From Anaerorhabdus furcosa (GTDB lineage Bacteria > Bacillota_I > Bacilli_A > Erysipelotrichales > Erysipelotrichaceae): a stretch of DNA of 64,000 bases. The notes beneath the pieces are model-generated. The model was not told the origin of the DNA and searched no databases. It saw only the letters and a program-made list of their open reading frames with translations. Below are positions 1 to 7,800 of the stretch, piece by piece. Position numbers and translations under genes: made by a program. The stretch's first letter is position 1. Each line of letters begins with the position of its first letter. Where the stretch lies: assembly GCF_900167375.1 (NCBI RefSeq), contig NZ_FUWY01000001.1:310001-374000 (forward strand), read 5' to 3'.

Positions 1-741
1 ATGTAATCCAAAGAACCAGAATAATTGTACAACGAATGTAAGAATTAATACTGCTGGTAAACCTTGAACTAAATTAATGAATGGTCCTTGAATCACTTTG
101 AATACCCAGTCATTAAATGCCATTCCAACAAATGTTGAGAATAGATAAGCAACAATACCGAATATATAAATTGCGATTGTTCCTGGAATGATTGCTGCAA
201 ATGCTTTTGATACAGCTGGTGGAACAACATCTGGCATTTTGATGATAATATTCTTTTTCATTAAGAATACATAAATCATTGTAGCTACTAAACCGATAAA
301 TAATGCTGAGAATAGAGCACTAGCTCCAAATTCTCCCCAGTGGAAATAACCCCAACCTGCATCTACTTGAGATTGACGAGTTGTTACGAGAAATGCAGAT
401 AATGCTACAAGTCCTCCACCTAATGGGTTCACATCATAACTCTTTGATAAGTTATATCCAAGTGCAATTACAAATGCAATTGCTAAGATAACAGTAGTTC
501 CCCACCATACATTTCCGTTAACACCAATCACTGGCGCCATTGCAGTAACGAAATCTGTCATCTTCCACATATTTGGTAAATCACGAACAAATACATTAAT
601 TAATGAAGCAATAGCCCCTGCCATTGTAATTGGCATAATAGAAATGAATGCATCTCTAACTGCTACTAAATGGCGTTGAGAACCAATTTTTGCTGCAATT
701 GGAACAAAATTACGTTCCATCCAATTTACTAAACCGTTCAT
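1..741 (-). CDS. PTS EIIC component, lactose/cellobiose family (partial, C-terminus outside window)
   Basis: This is the membrane permease subunit of a sugar phosphotransferase system. The 247 residues visible begin at an ATG (739-741) with an AGGAGG-type ribosome site about 5 bases upstream. The N-terminus MNGLVNWMERNFVPIAAKIG is typical of lactose/cellobiose EIIC proteins, and several hydrophobic helices follow. The reading frame is still open at base 1, so the C-terminal part is missing. It lies 37 bases downstream of the EIIB gene on the same strand, so the two are probably one operon. The sugar cannot be told from sequence; beta-glucosides, cellobiose and lactose are the usual substrates of the family. 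Confidence 0.9.
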   Translation of the reverse strand, partial: MNGLVNWMERNFVPIAAKIGSQRHLVAVRDAFISIMPITMAGAIASLINVFVRDLPNMWKMTDFVTAMAPVIGVNGNVWWGTTVILAIAFVIALGYNLSKSYDVNPLGGGLVALSAFLVTTRQSQVDAGWGYFHWGEFGASALFSALFIGLVATMIYVFLMKKNIIIKMPDVVPPAVSKAFAAIIPGTIAIYIFGIVAYLFSTFVGMAFNDWVFKVIQGPFINLVQGLPAVLILTFVVQLFWFFGLH

Positions 742-778
742 TTTATCCTCCTTGAAATTTAGTTATGTTGAACAATAG

Positions 779-1075
779 CTATTTTATAAGTGCTATTGCA
801 TCAGCCAATATTTTTTTACCATCCATACGACCATAGCTAGCCATATCAATTGTTGCTACTGGTTTGTTTGGATCAAGTGCTTGAATGCGAGATAAAGCAA
901 ATCTGATTTGTGGCCCTATTAGAATGACATCAGCAATCGCAACATTTTCTTTCGCTTGTGCTTCACCTACTGCCCAAATCTCTGCGTCAATGTTTTGCTC
1001 TGTTGCAGCATCTTGCATTTTCTTTACAATTGCGCTTGTACTCATCCCTGCACAACAAATTAAACAAATTTTCAT
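779..1075 (-). CDS. PTS EIIB component, lactose/cellobiose family
   Basis: This 98-residue cytoplasmic phosphocarrier passes phosphate from EIIA to the incoming sugar. The signature C-x-A-G-M-S-T-S is at residues 7-14 (CCAGMSTS). Cys7 is the expected phosphorylated residue, and Cys8 takes the place of the usual Ser. The length is normal for the family. A GGGG-rich ribosome site precedes the ATG. It is the first gene of the operon that continues into EIIC. Its upstream region holds a sigma-A promoter, a cre site and two identical palindromes (see those entries), so catabolite control plus a specific repressor is likely. No EIIA gene is visible; it may lie beyond the left edge. Confidence 0.93.
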   Translation of the reverse strand: MKICLICCAGMSTSAIVKKMQDAATEQNIDAEIWAVGEAQAKENVAIADVILIGPQIRFALSRIQALDPNKPVATIDMASYGRMDGKKILADAIALIK

Positions 1076-1102
1076 GATTTCCCCTTTCTAGCCTTTTTGC
1101 TC

Positions 1103-1144
1103 GGTATATACCAAAAATACCCTTTATTTATGCCGGTATATACC
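1103..1144. promoter_or_regulatory. Twin GGTATATACC operator palindromes upstream of PTS EIIB
   Basis: The perfect 10-bp palindrome GGTATATACC occurs at 1103-1112 and again at 1135-1144. The centres are 32 bp apart, about three helical turns. Both lie just downstream of the predicted transcription start of the PTS operon. The sequence resembles operators of GntR/HutC-type regulators, which bind GTnTAnAC-like cores. No GntR gene is visible in the window. The repeat is seen directly; the regulator family is inferred. Confidence 0.65.
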
Positions 1145-1156
1145 ACTTACACTCTC

Positions 1157-1195
1157 AATATAATCTATGAGAGAATAAAATGCAAGCGTTTTCTT
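1157..1195 (-). promoter_or_regulatory. Sigma-A promoter with overlapping cre (CcpA) site for the PTS operon
   Basis: On the minus strand, TTGCAT (1180-1185) and TATATT (1157-1162) are separated by exactly 17 bases. The plus-strand sequence at 1180-1195, ATGCAAGCGTTTTCTT, matches the cre consensus WTGNAANCGNWNNCWW at every position and covers the -35 box. CcpA bound there would be expected to block transcription when a preferred sugar is present. Confidence 0.7.
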
Positions 1196-1462
1196 TAACT
1201 TTTTTACTAAATGTTTACAAGGAGTAAAAAGTTTACTATTATCTTTTATAGCCAAAAATATTATACTGTATTTTGTCATAAATATAACTTTTCATCTAAC
1301 CAAAAGCGAAAGAAACAATACCAAATTACTACTTATATTTCAGTATCTACCCCTTCCTTTAGACGCTAAATCTCAATTTATTTAACTAAAAGTACTCATT
1401 TTCTCTTAAAATTCTCTATTGCTACGAGGTTATTCTTAGTTTCATATCCCAGGGAACCTCTA

Positions 1463-1510
1463 TTTAGTACTAAATTTTAGTACTGTTACATGATTTGCTT
1501 ATGCTAAAAT
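1463..1510 (+). promoter_or_regulatory. AraC-gene promoter with TTTAGTACT repeats
   Basis: TTTAGTACT occurs at 1463-1471 and 1476-1484. The overlapping AGTACTAAA/TTTAGTACT arms (1466-1484) form a near-continuous inverted repeat. An extended -10 (TGC followed by TAAAAT, 1502-1510) lies just downstream, 21 bases before the AraC start codon. The repeats are a candidate binding site, perhaps for the AraC protein itself; this is inference. Confidence 0.4.
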
Positions 1511-1530
1511 AATTTATAGAGGAAACAGTC

Positions 1531-2445
1531 ATGAAAAAGATAAGTAACATATTAATTAGCAATAACAATAAACAGGAAATTCTTTCAAATATGAATCCCG
1601 ATTTCCCCTATATTTCATCATATTCTGAATTAGATAAATATCCTGAAAAAACTGCTCCTTGGCATTGGCATGAATCCATTGAACTATTTTATGTCAAAAG
1701 TGGAAGCCTCGAATACAATACACCTCAAGGAAAGAAAATATTCACAAAAGGTCAAGCAGGAATCTTAAACTCAAATGTATTGCATAAAACACGCTCCTTG
1801 GATGAAAATGGAAATACAGTTCTTTTAATCCACATGTTTCGTCCTGTCTTCTTAAGCGGTAAAAAAGAGAGCCTTATCGATAAATCATTAATTGCACCTT
1901 TTACAAGTTCACATGAAATTGAGCTCATGCAATTCACCAATAAAAAACACAAGGAACTCATTCGACTAATTAAAGAGTCTTTCACCTTAAACGAAAATGA
2001 TTTAGCATTTCCAATTATGATTCGCTCTACTCTTTGTGACTTGTGGATTAGAATACTTGAATTAAATGAAACCAAAGTATTGTTATCCAATAAGAATTCT
2101 AGACATGTTGCAGAAGATAAACTTAAATCGATGATGGTTTATATTCATGAGCATTATTGCGAAAAAATTGCGATCATTGATATCGCAAATTCAGCCTTTA
2201 TTAGCGAAAGAGAATGCTATCGTACATTTAAGAATTCACTTCAATTAACACCTTTAGAATATTTATATAATTATCGTATTCAAAAGGCATCCTATCGACT
2301 TAGATATACGATTGAACCCATTACTACTATTGCTCTATCTTGTGGTTTTTCTTCTTCTAGTTATTTTGGGAAGATCTTTAAAGAATACACAAATCACAAT
2401 CCAAATGAGTATCGTGCATTATGGCAGGATATTGATAGTGAATAG
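1531..2445 (+). CDS. AraC family transcriptional regulator with cupin sensor domain
   Basis: This 304-residue DNA-binding regulator has an N-terminal cupin-like ligand domain, roughly residues 35-120, containing the HWHESIELFYV stretch typical of sugar-responsive AraC proteins. Two helix-turn-helix motifs occupy about residues 205-298; the segment SCGFSSSSYFGKIFKEY is the conserved second motif. An AGAGGA ribosome site precedes the ATG. The gene is divergent from the lactose/cellobiose-type PTS operon, so that operon is the most natural target, although the GGTATATACC operators there look more GntR-like. A hairpin follows the gene. Confidence 0.88.
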   Translation: MKKISNILISNNNKQEILSNMNPDFPYISSYSELDKYPEKTAPWHWHESIELFYVKSGSLEYNTPQGKKIFTKGQAGILNSNVLHKTRSLDENGNTVLLIHMFRPVFLSGKKESLIDKSLIAPFTSSHEIELMQFTNKKHKELIRLIKESFTLNENDLAFPIMIRSTLCDLWIRILELNETKVLLSNKNSRHVAEDKLKSMMVYIHEHYCEKIAIIDIANSAFISERECYRTFKNSLQLTPLEYLYNYRIQKASYRLRYTIEPITTIALSCGFSSSSYFGKIFKEYTNHNPNEYRALWQDIDSE

Positions 2446-2550
2446 TCAGTACTTCAATATTAAAATTATTTAGTTCATTCTATAATTTGTACAAGTTCAG
2501 CCTTTACGGCTAGCCCTCTATTAAGTCTCCTTAATAGATTCTATTCCTAG

Positions 2551-2582
2551 AAAAACACAATGATTTTATTCATTGTGTTTTT
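2551..2582. terminator. Bidirectional terminator between AraC gene and lipoprotein gene
   Basis: A perfect 13-bp stem (2551-2563 with 2570-2582) encloses a 6-base loop, with an A-run on one side and a T-run on the other. It lies between two convergent genes. A second stem without a T-run, CTATTAAG/CTTAATAG at 2518-2537, lies just upstream. Confidence 0.8.
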
Positions 2583-2585
2583 CAT

Positions 2586-3368
2586 TTATTTTACTGTCTC
2601 ATTATATTTTGTGATTTCATCAAACTCTTTTTTCTGCTGATCAGTCAAATAATAGTAGCGTCCTTCTTCAATTATACTAGACTGTGCTTTTACTACTTGT
2701 AGAATTCCATCAGTAGGTTCTGCTATACCTAAAGTATATTCTTCAATATTATCAAAGAACTGAATATACTCTTTATCAAATAGTGTTTTTGAATATTGAA
2801 TGCATACACGATGAGGTTGTATATCTACAGATTCCATCGCTATTTCACGATACTTAGGAATAAATTTTTCTCCTTTTGATACCAATTCAAATAATTTATT
2901 ACCATCAAAGCCAACTTCTGTTCTAATCAGTTCATTCTCATCTTTTGGAACTAGCACATAAGTTTTATAAATACCTTCAAAATCTACAGTTCCTTTTGGA
3001 TAAGCAACATTATCTTTCTCAGCATCTAGTTTGTAGATCAATACTTCCGAAGAGCCTCGATTAATCGATTCAATTGGCTCAACTAATTCTCCATTCTCAT
3101 AAATATCATATTTTGACATATCATCAAAGTAATAGAAATATTTTTCATCTTTAGATAGAAAACCTCCTTTTTCATATCTAGAGCCTACAAAATCATTATT
3201 CACTTTAATACCTAAGAAATTCTCACCTTCTCTATTTCTCATTAGATATATACTAATTTTTCTTCCATCTAATTCATTATTATAAACACTATTATTTTTA
3301 CTAATTTTATAATTGCATCCACTTACCAATAGCACTACAGCGATGATAGCAATAACTTTTCTTTTCAT
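2586..3368 (-). CDS. Uncharacterised lipoprotein
   Basis: This 260-residue protein has a lipoprotein signal peptide: a basic start, a hydrophobic core and lipobox LVSGC with Cys18 as the lipidated residue. The remainder is hydrophilic, rich in Asp, Glu, Lys and Tyr, and has no motif I recognise. It would sit on the outer face of the membrane. It is 24 bases downstream of the permease-ectodomain-like gene and probably cotranscribed with it. The strong bidirectional hairpin directly after the stop ends the unit. Function unknown. Confidence 0.75.
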   Translation of the reverse strand: MKRKVIAIIAVVLLVSGCNYKISKNNSVYNNELDGRKISIYLMRNREGENFLGIKVNNDFVGSRYEKGGFLSKDEKYFYYFDDMSKYDIYENGELVEPIESINRGSSEVLIYKLDAEKDNVAYPKGTVDFEGIYKTYVLVPKDENELIRTEVGFDGNKLFELVSKGEKFIPKYREIAMESVDIQPHRVCIQYSKTLFDKEYIQFFDNIEEYTLGIAEPTDGILQVVKAQSSIIEEGRYYYLTDQQKKEFDEITKYNETVK

Positions 3369-3392
3369 ATTTCCTCCTTTTTGTAATCACTA

Positions 3393-3899
3393 TTAGTTAA
3401 AATCATTTTGAAATGATGTTACGATTGCATTTGCAAAATAACAGTTATCCAGTTTTCTAAATACATCATAAACAGGGATGATTCCTACGACCTTATAGTT
3501 TCTACCAACAGCTCCAAATTCAACCAACCTACACTCATTAACTACAATTGGATATCTTTTTATGTTTATCTCTTGTCCAAGTTCACTAGAGTAACCAAGT
3601 TTATCAAGTAATGCTAATGTAATTATGATTTCATTGTTATTTTGTGGTTCTCTACCTTTCAATAAAGTTATGTTTGACTGTCCTTGTTTGTATATGCTAA
3701 TTATTCCTAATTGCTCTGCTTGAGTATAATCAGATAAAATGATTGCGTTATTGGCATCTACCATAGATTTCAGCGCACAATTTTTAGGATCCCTTTTATT
3801 ACTGGAATCTTCTGCAAAGATTAGTACTGCAAACTGAATAAAAACTATACATGTTAATAGAACTACACTTATTTTAACTAATTGCTTATTCCTAATCAT
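3393..3899 (-). CDS. Single-pass membrane protein resembling the first ectodomain of the nearby FtsX-like permease
   Basis: This 168-residue protein has one N-terminal hydrophobic segment (about residues 9-28) followed by an extracytoplasmic domain. That domain resembles residues of the 830-residue permease at 7801-10293. The best-matching pair is LLKGREPQNNNEIIITLALL here and LLNGKLPTHENEIALTTSLL there, followed by D.LGY and later by VVGIIPVYDVF against LVGILPAYDVF. In the permease this is the domain after the first transmembrane helix (MacB-type periplasmic core domain). Here the remaining transmembrane helices are absent and the frame is clean. It is either a gene fragment with a tidy stop or a free-standing accessory or decoy domain. 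It lies directly upstream of the lipoprotein gene. Confidence 0.65.
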   Translation of the reverse strand: MIRNKQLVKISVVLLTCIVFIQFAVLIFAEDSSNKRDPKNCALKSMVDANNAIILSDYTQAEQLGIISIYKQGQSNITLLKGREPQNNNEIIITLALLDKLGYSSELGQEINIKRYPIVVNECRLVEFGAVGRNYKVVGIIPVYDVFRKLDNCYFANAIVTSFQNDFN

Positions 3900-3943
3900 A
3901 TTGCTTCCTCTTTACAACATTATACCATTATTATGCATTTGAT

Positions 3944-3969
3944 TAAAAAAAGAGAAGATACTTCTCTTT
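3944..3969 (-). terminator. Terminator overlapping the stop of the DUF4153-like gene
   Basis: A 9-bp perfect stem (AAAGAGAAG at 3949-3957, CTTCTCTTT at 3961-3969) with a 3-base loop is followed on the minus strand by a T-run (A-run on plus, 3945-3951). It ends the DUF2975/XRE/DUF4153-like operon. Confidence 0.75.
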
Positions 3970-5278
3970 AATTTTTTTCAGAACTATCGTGTGATGTGTT
4001 GTACCAACCAACAACACCATCTACATTCATAAATGTTAATAATGTAAATAGAATTAAAAATGCAAACAAACAATTTTTTAAAGTTTTAAATCTTATATTC
4101 AACACATGCGTGATGATAAACACAAAGAAGACTAGCAACAAAATCATAAACCACATCGTAACAATTCTTAATGTTGTTAAACCATAAGCACTTATATACA
4201 ACAACATTTTTGACATGGATAGAACGCCCATGATGATTGATACAATTGAAAATCCCAATGTTAAATACTTTACTGTTTTGTTATCATTATTTTTACTCAA
4301 TGAATTCATAATCATGATTATAATTAAATTGATTACGGCAATACGAATTAGCTCGAAGAAACCACTTCTTGCATATTCTGCATAAGTATAACCTAGTGGT
4401 AATTGTCCTATTATGCCATTTGTATAGTACGTAATTTGAGCAACGAAGAAAATCAGATAAACTATTAATAAAGGCACAAATGAAATTATCATTGTTAATG
4501 ATTCCATAGTAATTCTTTTTTCATTCTTTGAGAATACTTTCTTAATTTCTTCTTTTTCATTTCCTTTAACTACACCATACATGAATGAAGCAGTTAATGA
4601 ACCAAACACTATATCCACAAAAATTCGATCCAATTGCACATCATTGAACATCTCTAAAATCTCTGTCATAAAATTACTTACAGATTTCATAAATAAATAA
4701 TCTGCTTGAACAAGTAAAGATAAGATTACAACCATTAGGGGTCCTGCTATGCATAAACCAATAATTATACTTTGTGTTGTTTTATTTTTTTTCTTATTTT
4801 TTGTAAAGGTTGTTAATACTTTAAATAAACCGCCAAAGCATGTAAATGGTGTAACGAAAATACTATCTACAAATTCCATACAATTAATGTCTTTTGTTTT
4901 ATCCCAAGGACGTTCAACATAAGCATAGCCAATGATGAGCGCCGCAATCATAAAACATAGACCCATAAAATGAACAAATTCATTGTTAAATATCGTAAAA
5001 CTTAAAGAGAAGCACGCTAGATAGGCAATGCCAATTTTACATTCCAGCACTATATTTTTTTTAGTTTTGATTAAGTAAAAAACAAGTGTACCCAACAAAA
5101 GAATAAAGAAAATGGATAGGCTACTAAACTTGCCATTGAAGAAATTATCCACTAGGAAAATTCCCAGAGCCCAAAAAATAAATCCCAATATTTTTTCGAT
5201 ACTTTTTGCTTCATTTAAAATTGGTGGTTGTGTGCTGGATTGAGTCAATTCATTAGAAATCATTTTAGGTTCAATCAT
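3968..5278 (-). CDS. Multispanning membrane protein, DUF4153/DUF4173-like
   Basis: This 436-residue integral membrane protein has about ten to twelve hydrophobic helices and a basic cytoplasmic loop near residues 160-170 (KNKKKNKTT). The pattern VDSIFVTPF followed by that loop and a long helical C-terminal half fits the DUF4153/DUF4173 group, whose function is unknown. Its start lies 2 bases from the stop of the XRE gene, so the two are translationally close. The neighbouring small XRE regulator and DUF2975 protein probably control or accompany it. Confidence 0.7.
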   Translation of the reverse strand: MIEPKMISNELTQSSTQPPILNEAKSIEKILGFIFWALGIFLVDNFFNGKFSSLSIFFILLLGTLVFYLIKTKKNIVLECKIGIAYLACFSLSFTIFNNEFVHFMGLCFMIAALIIGYAYVERPWDKTKDINCMEFVDSIFVTPFTCFGGLFKVLTTFTKNKKKNKTTQSIIIGLCIAGPLMVVILSLLVQADYLFMKSVSNFMTEILEMFNDVQLDRIFVDIVFGSLTASFMYGVVKGNEKEEIKKVFSKNEKRITMESLTMIISFVPLLIVYLIFFVAQITYYTNGIIGQLPLGYTYAEYARSGFFELIRIAVINLIIIMIMNSLSKNNDNKTVKYLTLGFSIVSIIMGVLSMSKMLLYISAYGLTTLRIVTMWFMILLLVFFVFIITHVLNIRFKTLKNCLFAFLILFTLLTFMNVDGVVGWYNTSHDSSEKN

Positions 5279-5280
5279 AT

Positions 5281-5493
5281 TTATTCCTCATCGTCTTTAT
5301 ACTCTAAAATATCCCCTGGTTGACACTCTAATAACTTGCAAATAGCCTCTAAAGTTGAAAATCGAATTGCTTTTGCTTTCCCCGTTTTTAATATTGAAAG
5401 ATTTGCTTGAGTAATATCTAATTTTTCGGATAGCTCACCCAACGAAATTTTCCTTTTTGCCATAACAACATCTAGATTTACAATAATTGCCAT
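5281..5493 (-). CDS. Small XRE-family regulator, YozG-like
   Basis: This 70-residue protein consists almost entirely of a Cro/CI-type helix-turn-helix (about residues 10-62; SLGELSEKLDITQANLSILK covers the helices). The acidic tail ends YKDDEE. Proteins of this size and sequence, the YozG group, are commonly encoded next to DUF2975 membrane proteins, exactly as here. It probably binds the promoter of this operon and may respond to the membrane partner; the response mechanism is not known from sequence. Confidence 0.88.
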   Translation of the reverse strand: MAIIVNLDVVMAKRKISLGELSEKLDITQANLSILKTGKAKAIRFSTLEAICKLLECQPGDILEYKDDEE

Positions 5494-5511
5494 ATCTATT
5501 TCCTACTTTCT

Positions 5512-5961
5512 TTAAATGGTGAAATCATTTTCTTTTTTCAATTCTACCGCTGCAGCAAATACATTTTTCAATACGCGTAACATAACTCCAAAAAATGCAG
5601 CTAACATCGAAAGAAAAATCGATGGTATATACACAAAAGAAAATATTAGAAATAGAAGAGAACCTAGGAAGCATTGCCATGATAGACTGCGAATAATTTT
5701 TGTATTTTCTGCAACAAAAACTTTATTACTTTGTATATTCATAATTAATTTATATAGCATAAATAAAGATATAAATACTGGTATTGATACGATATAAAAT
5801 ACAATCGTCAAGTATGTCAGTTGAATGCTTGTAAAAACTGCATAGTTTTTAATTTCACTTGTAAGCCATGGAAACCCAAATACAAGAAGAATCATAAAGC
5901 CTATTCCTCCTGTTAAAACAAATTTTGTTAATTTCAATGATTTTTCATTATTCCAAGACAT
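5512..5961 (-). CDS. DUF2975 family membrane protein
   Basis: This 149-residue protein has four predicted membrane helices (approximately residues 12-32, 45-68, 90-112 and 115-136). Size, topology and the adjoining YozG-type regulator fit the DUF2975 family, of unknown function. It is the first gene of the three-gene operon, with a good AGGAGG-type ribosome site upstream of the ATG. The DNA upstream (5962-6060) is AT-rich and should hold the promoter. Confidence 0.8.
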   Translation of the reverse strand: MSWNNEKSLKLTKFVLTGGIGFMILLVFGFPWLTSEIKNYAVFTSIQLTYLTIVFYIVSIPVFISLFMLYKLIMNIQSNKVFVAENTKIIRSLSWQCFLGSLLFLIFSFVYIPSIFLSMLAAFFGVMLRVLKNVFAAAVELKKENDFTI

Positions 5962-6068
5962 AGTAGTAACCTCCTAGATAGCTTGTAACAAAAGAATACG
6001 CATTATTTTATTGATTGTCAACATTTATTTATTGTTTATCGATAAATAAATGGTTGTGAAGAATAAAA

Positions 6069-6115
6069 TAAAAACCCTATAATTGTCTTCAAAGACTTAG
6101 AATTACAGGGTTTTT
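6069..6115 (-). terminator. Terminator of the aldo-keto reductase gene
   Basis: The arms AAAAACCCT...AATT (6070-6084) and AATTACAGGGTTTTT (6101-6115) pair with one mismatch region. The minus strand runs into Ts after the stem. The reductase stop is 7 bases away. Confidence 0.7.
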
Positions 6116-6121
6116 GATTAT

Positions 6122-7039
6122 TTAAGGAAGCAAATTTCCTGCAGAGCGATAGAGTTCATACCATTCAACTTTAGTTAGTACAATATCAGTCGCTTTTGCC
6201 ATATTTTTGATTCTTTGTGGATTTGTGGAACCAACGATTGCTTGAACTGACATAGGAAGTCTTAATATCCAGGCTATTGCTATTGCCTCAGGAGTTACTT
6301 CGTATTTAGCAGCTAATCGATTAATTGTTTCATTTAATTCTGGATAAAGATCATTTCCTAAAAATGTACCTTCAAAGAATCCATATTGAAGTGGTGACCA
6401 GGCTTGAAGAATAATATTGTTTAAACGACAATATTCATAGGTACCACCATCTCTTGCTTCTCCTGCACTTGATGGATGATTTGCATTAATACCCGAATCA
6501 ATGAGTCCTGTATGTGCTAAACTAAATTGCAACTGATTAATTAAAATGGGTTGATCTAATTCACTTTGAATTAACTCGATTTGCATTGCGTTGACATTAG
6601 ATAATCCAAATGCACGAACTTTTCCTTCATTTTTTAGTTGATTGAAAGCTTCCGCAATTTCTTCTACTTCCATTAGAGCATCTGGTCTATGTAACAAAAG
6701 AATATCTAAATAATCTGTTTTTAATCTCTTTAAAATCTGTTCAACTGATTCAAGAATATACTCCTTTGAAAAATCATAATATCCTTTACGAATGCCACAC
6801 TTCGATTGAATTACAATATCTTTTCGTTTTTCAGGATTCTTTTGTAACCATTCGCCAAATAATTCTTCGGACTTCCCTCCACCATAAATATCTGCATGAT
6901 CAAAGAAATTAATTCCTACTTCCAATGATGTGTTGATCAGGTTTTCCACTTCACTACTTGATAAAGCATTGATTCTCATACATCCAATTCCAATCTCAGA
7001 GCATTGTGGTACATCTTGATTTATTGTTATATATCTCAT
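6122..7039 (-). CDS. Aldo/keto reductase, YdhF-like
   Basis: This 305-residue NAD(P)H-dependent oxidoreductase should form a TIM barrel. The catalytic tetrad is visible: Asp47 and Tyr52 in FDHADIYG, Lys80 in QSKCG and His117 in LLLHRPD. Length and the DHADIYGGG motif fit the YdhF-type group of soluble aldo/keto reductases, which reduce aldehydes and ketones; the true substrate is unknown. It appears to be a single-gene unit with its own terminator and an AT-rich upstream region. Confidence 0.9.
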   Translation of the reverse strand: MRYITINQDVPQCSEIGIGCMRINALSSSEVENLINTSLEVGINFFDHADIYGGGKSEELFGEWLQKNPEKRKDIVIQSKCGIRKGYYDFSKEYILESVEQILKRLKTDYLDILLLHRPDALMEVEEIAEAFNQLKNEGKVRAFGLSNVNAMQIELIQSELDQPILINQLQFSLAHTGLIDSGINANHPSSAGEARDGGTYEYCRLNNIILQAWSPLQYGFFEGTFLGNDLYPELNETINRLAAKYEVTPEAIAIAWILRLPMSVQAIVGSTNPQRIKNMAKATDIVLTKVEWYELYRSAGNLLP

Positions 7040-7142
7040 ATAAACTCCTTCTCTGTATTTACTATTTTGATTATATCATAAGACACAGTTAATCTGATTG
7101 ATTAGACGTTTTGAGATACTTCATGATTATCCATGTTTTCTA

Positions 7143-7799
7143 CTAAATAAGTTGACCATCACTCATCTCCATCACCACATCTGCACACTTAGCTAATACA
7201 ATATCGTGTGTTACATAGATTACCGTTGTATTGAATACTTTAGCAGTATTTAGTATAAGTTCGATCACCTTATCACCATTGATCTTATCTAAGTTTCCTG
7301 TAGGTTCATCTGCTAAAATTAGCATTGGTTTAATAATAAATGCACGCGCAATTGCAACACGTTGTTGCTCACCACCGGAAAGTTGATAAGGTTGCTTTGC
7401 AAGTAATTCATTCAAACCTAATAAATTTACTAGTTCATTAAAATAATTCATATCAACTTTCTTTTTATCTAGTAATAAGGGTAAGCAAATATTATCTTTG
7501 ATTGAATATTCTGGCAGCAGATTGAAATTTTGATATATAATTCCTATCTTTGTTCTTCTATATAAGGCACGTTTTACATCATTAAAATGACTTACATCTT
7601 GATGATCTAAATGAATTACACCTTCAGTAGGATAATCAAGTAACCCCAACATTTGTAAAAGTGTAGATTTACCACTACCACTTCTACCTATAATTGCCAC
7701 AACTGATCCTTCATCTACACTGAAACTAATATCTTTTACAGCTATTGTCTTTTCATCATACTTCTTTGTAAGATTTTCTACTTGAATTAATTTATTCAT
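7143..7799 (-). CDS. ABC transporter ATP-binding protein, MacB/LolD-like
   Basis: This 218-residue ATPase has Walker [10 protein letters not shown] at residues 38-46, the signature LSGGEQQ at 141-147 and Walker B ending LADEP with Asp165 and Glu166. This is the short MacB/LolD/BceA type that pairs with FtsX-fold permeases. It begins 1 base after the permease stop, so the two form a unit. Systems of this type act in mechanotransmission, lipoprotein handling or peptide-antibiotic resistance; which applies here is not evident, and no BceRS-like two-component system is nearby. Confidence 0.92.
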   Translation of the reverse strand: MNKLIQVENLTKKYDEKTIAVKDISFSVDEGSVVAIIGRSGSGKSTLLQMLGLLDYPTEGVIHLDHQDVSHFNDVKRALYRRTKIGIIYQNFNLLPEYSIKDNICLPLLLDKKKVDMNYFNELVNLLGLNELLAKQPYQLSGGEQQRVAIARAFIIKPMLILADEPTGNLDKINGDKVIELILNTAKVFNTTVIYVTHDIVLAKCADVVMEMSDGQLI

Positions 7800-7800
7800 T

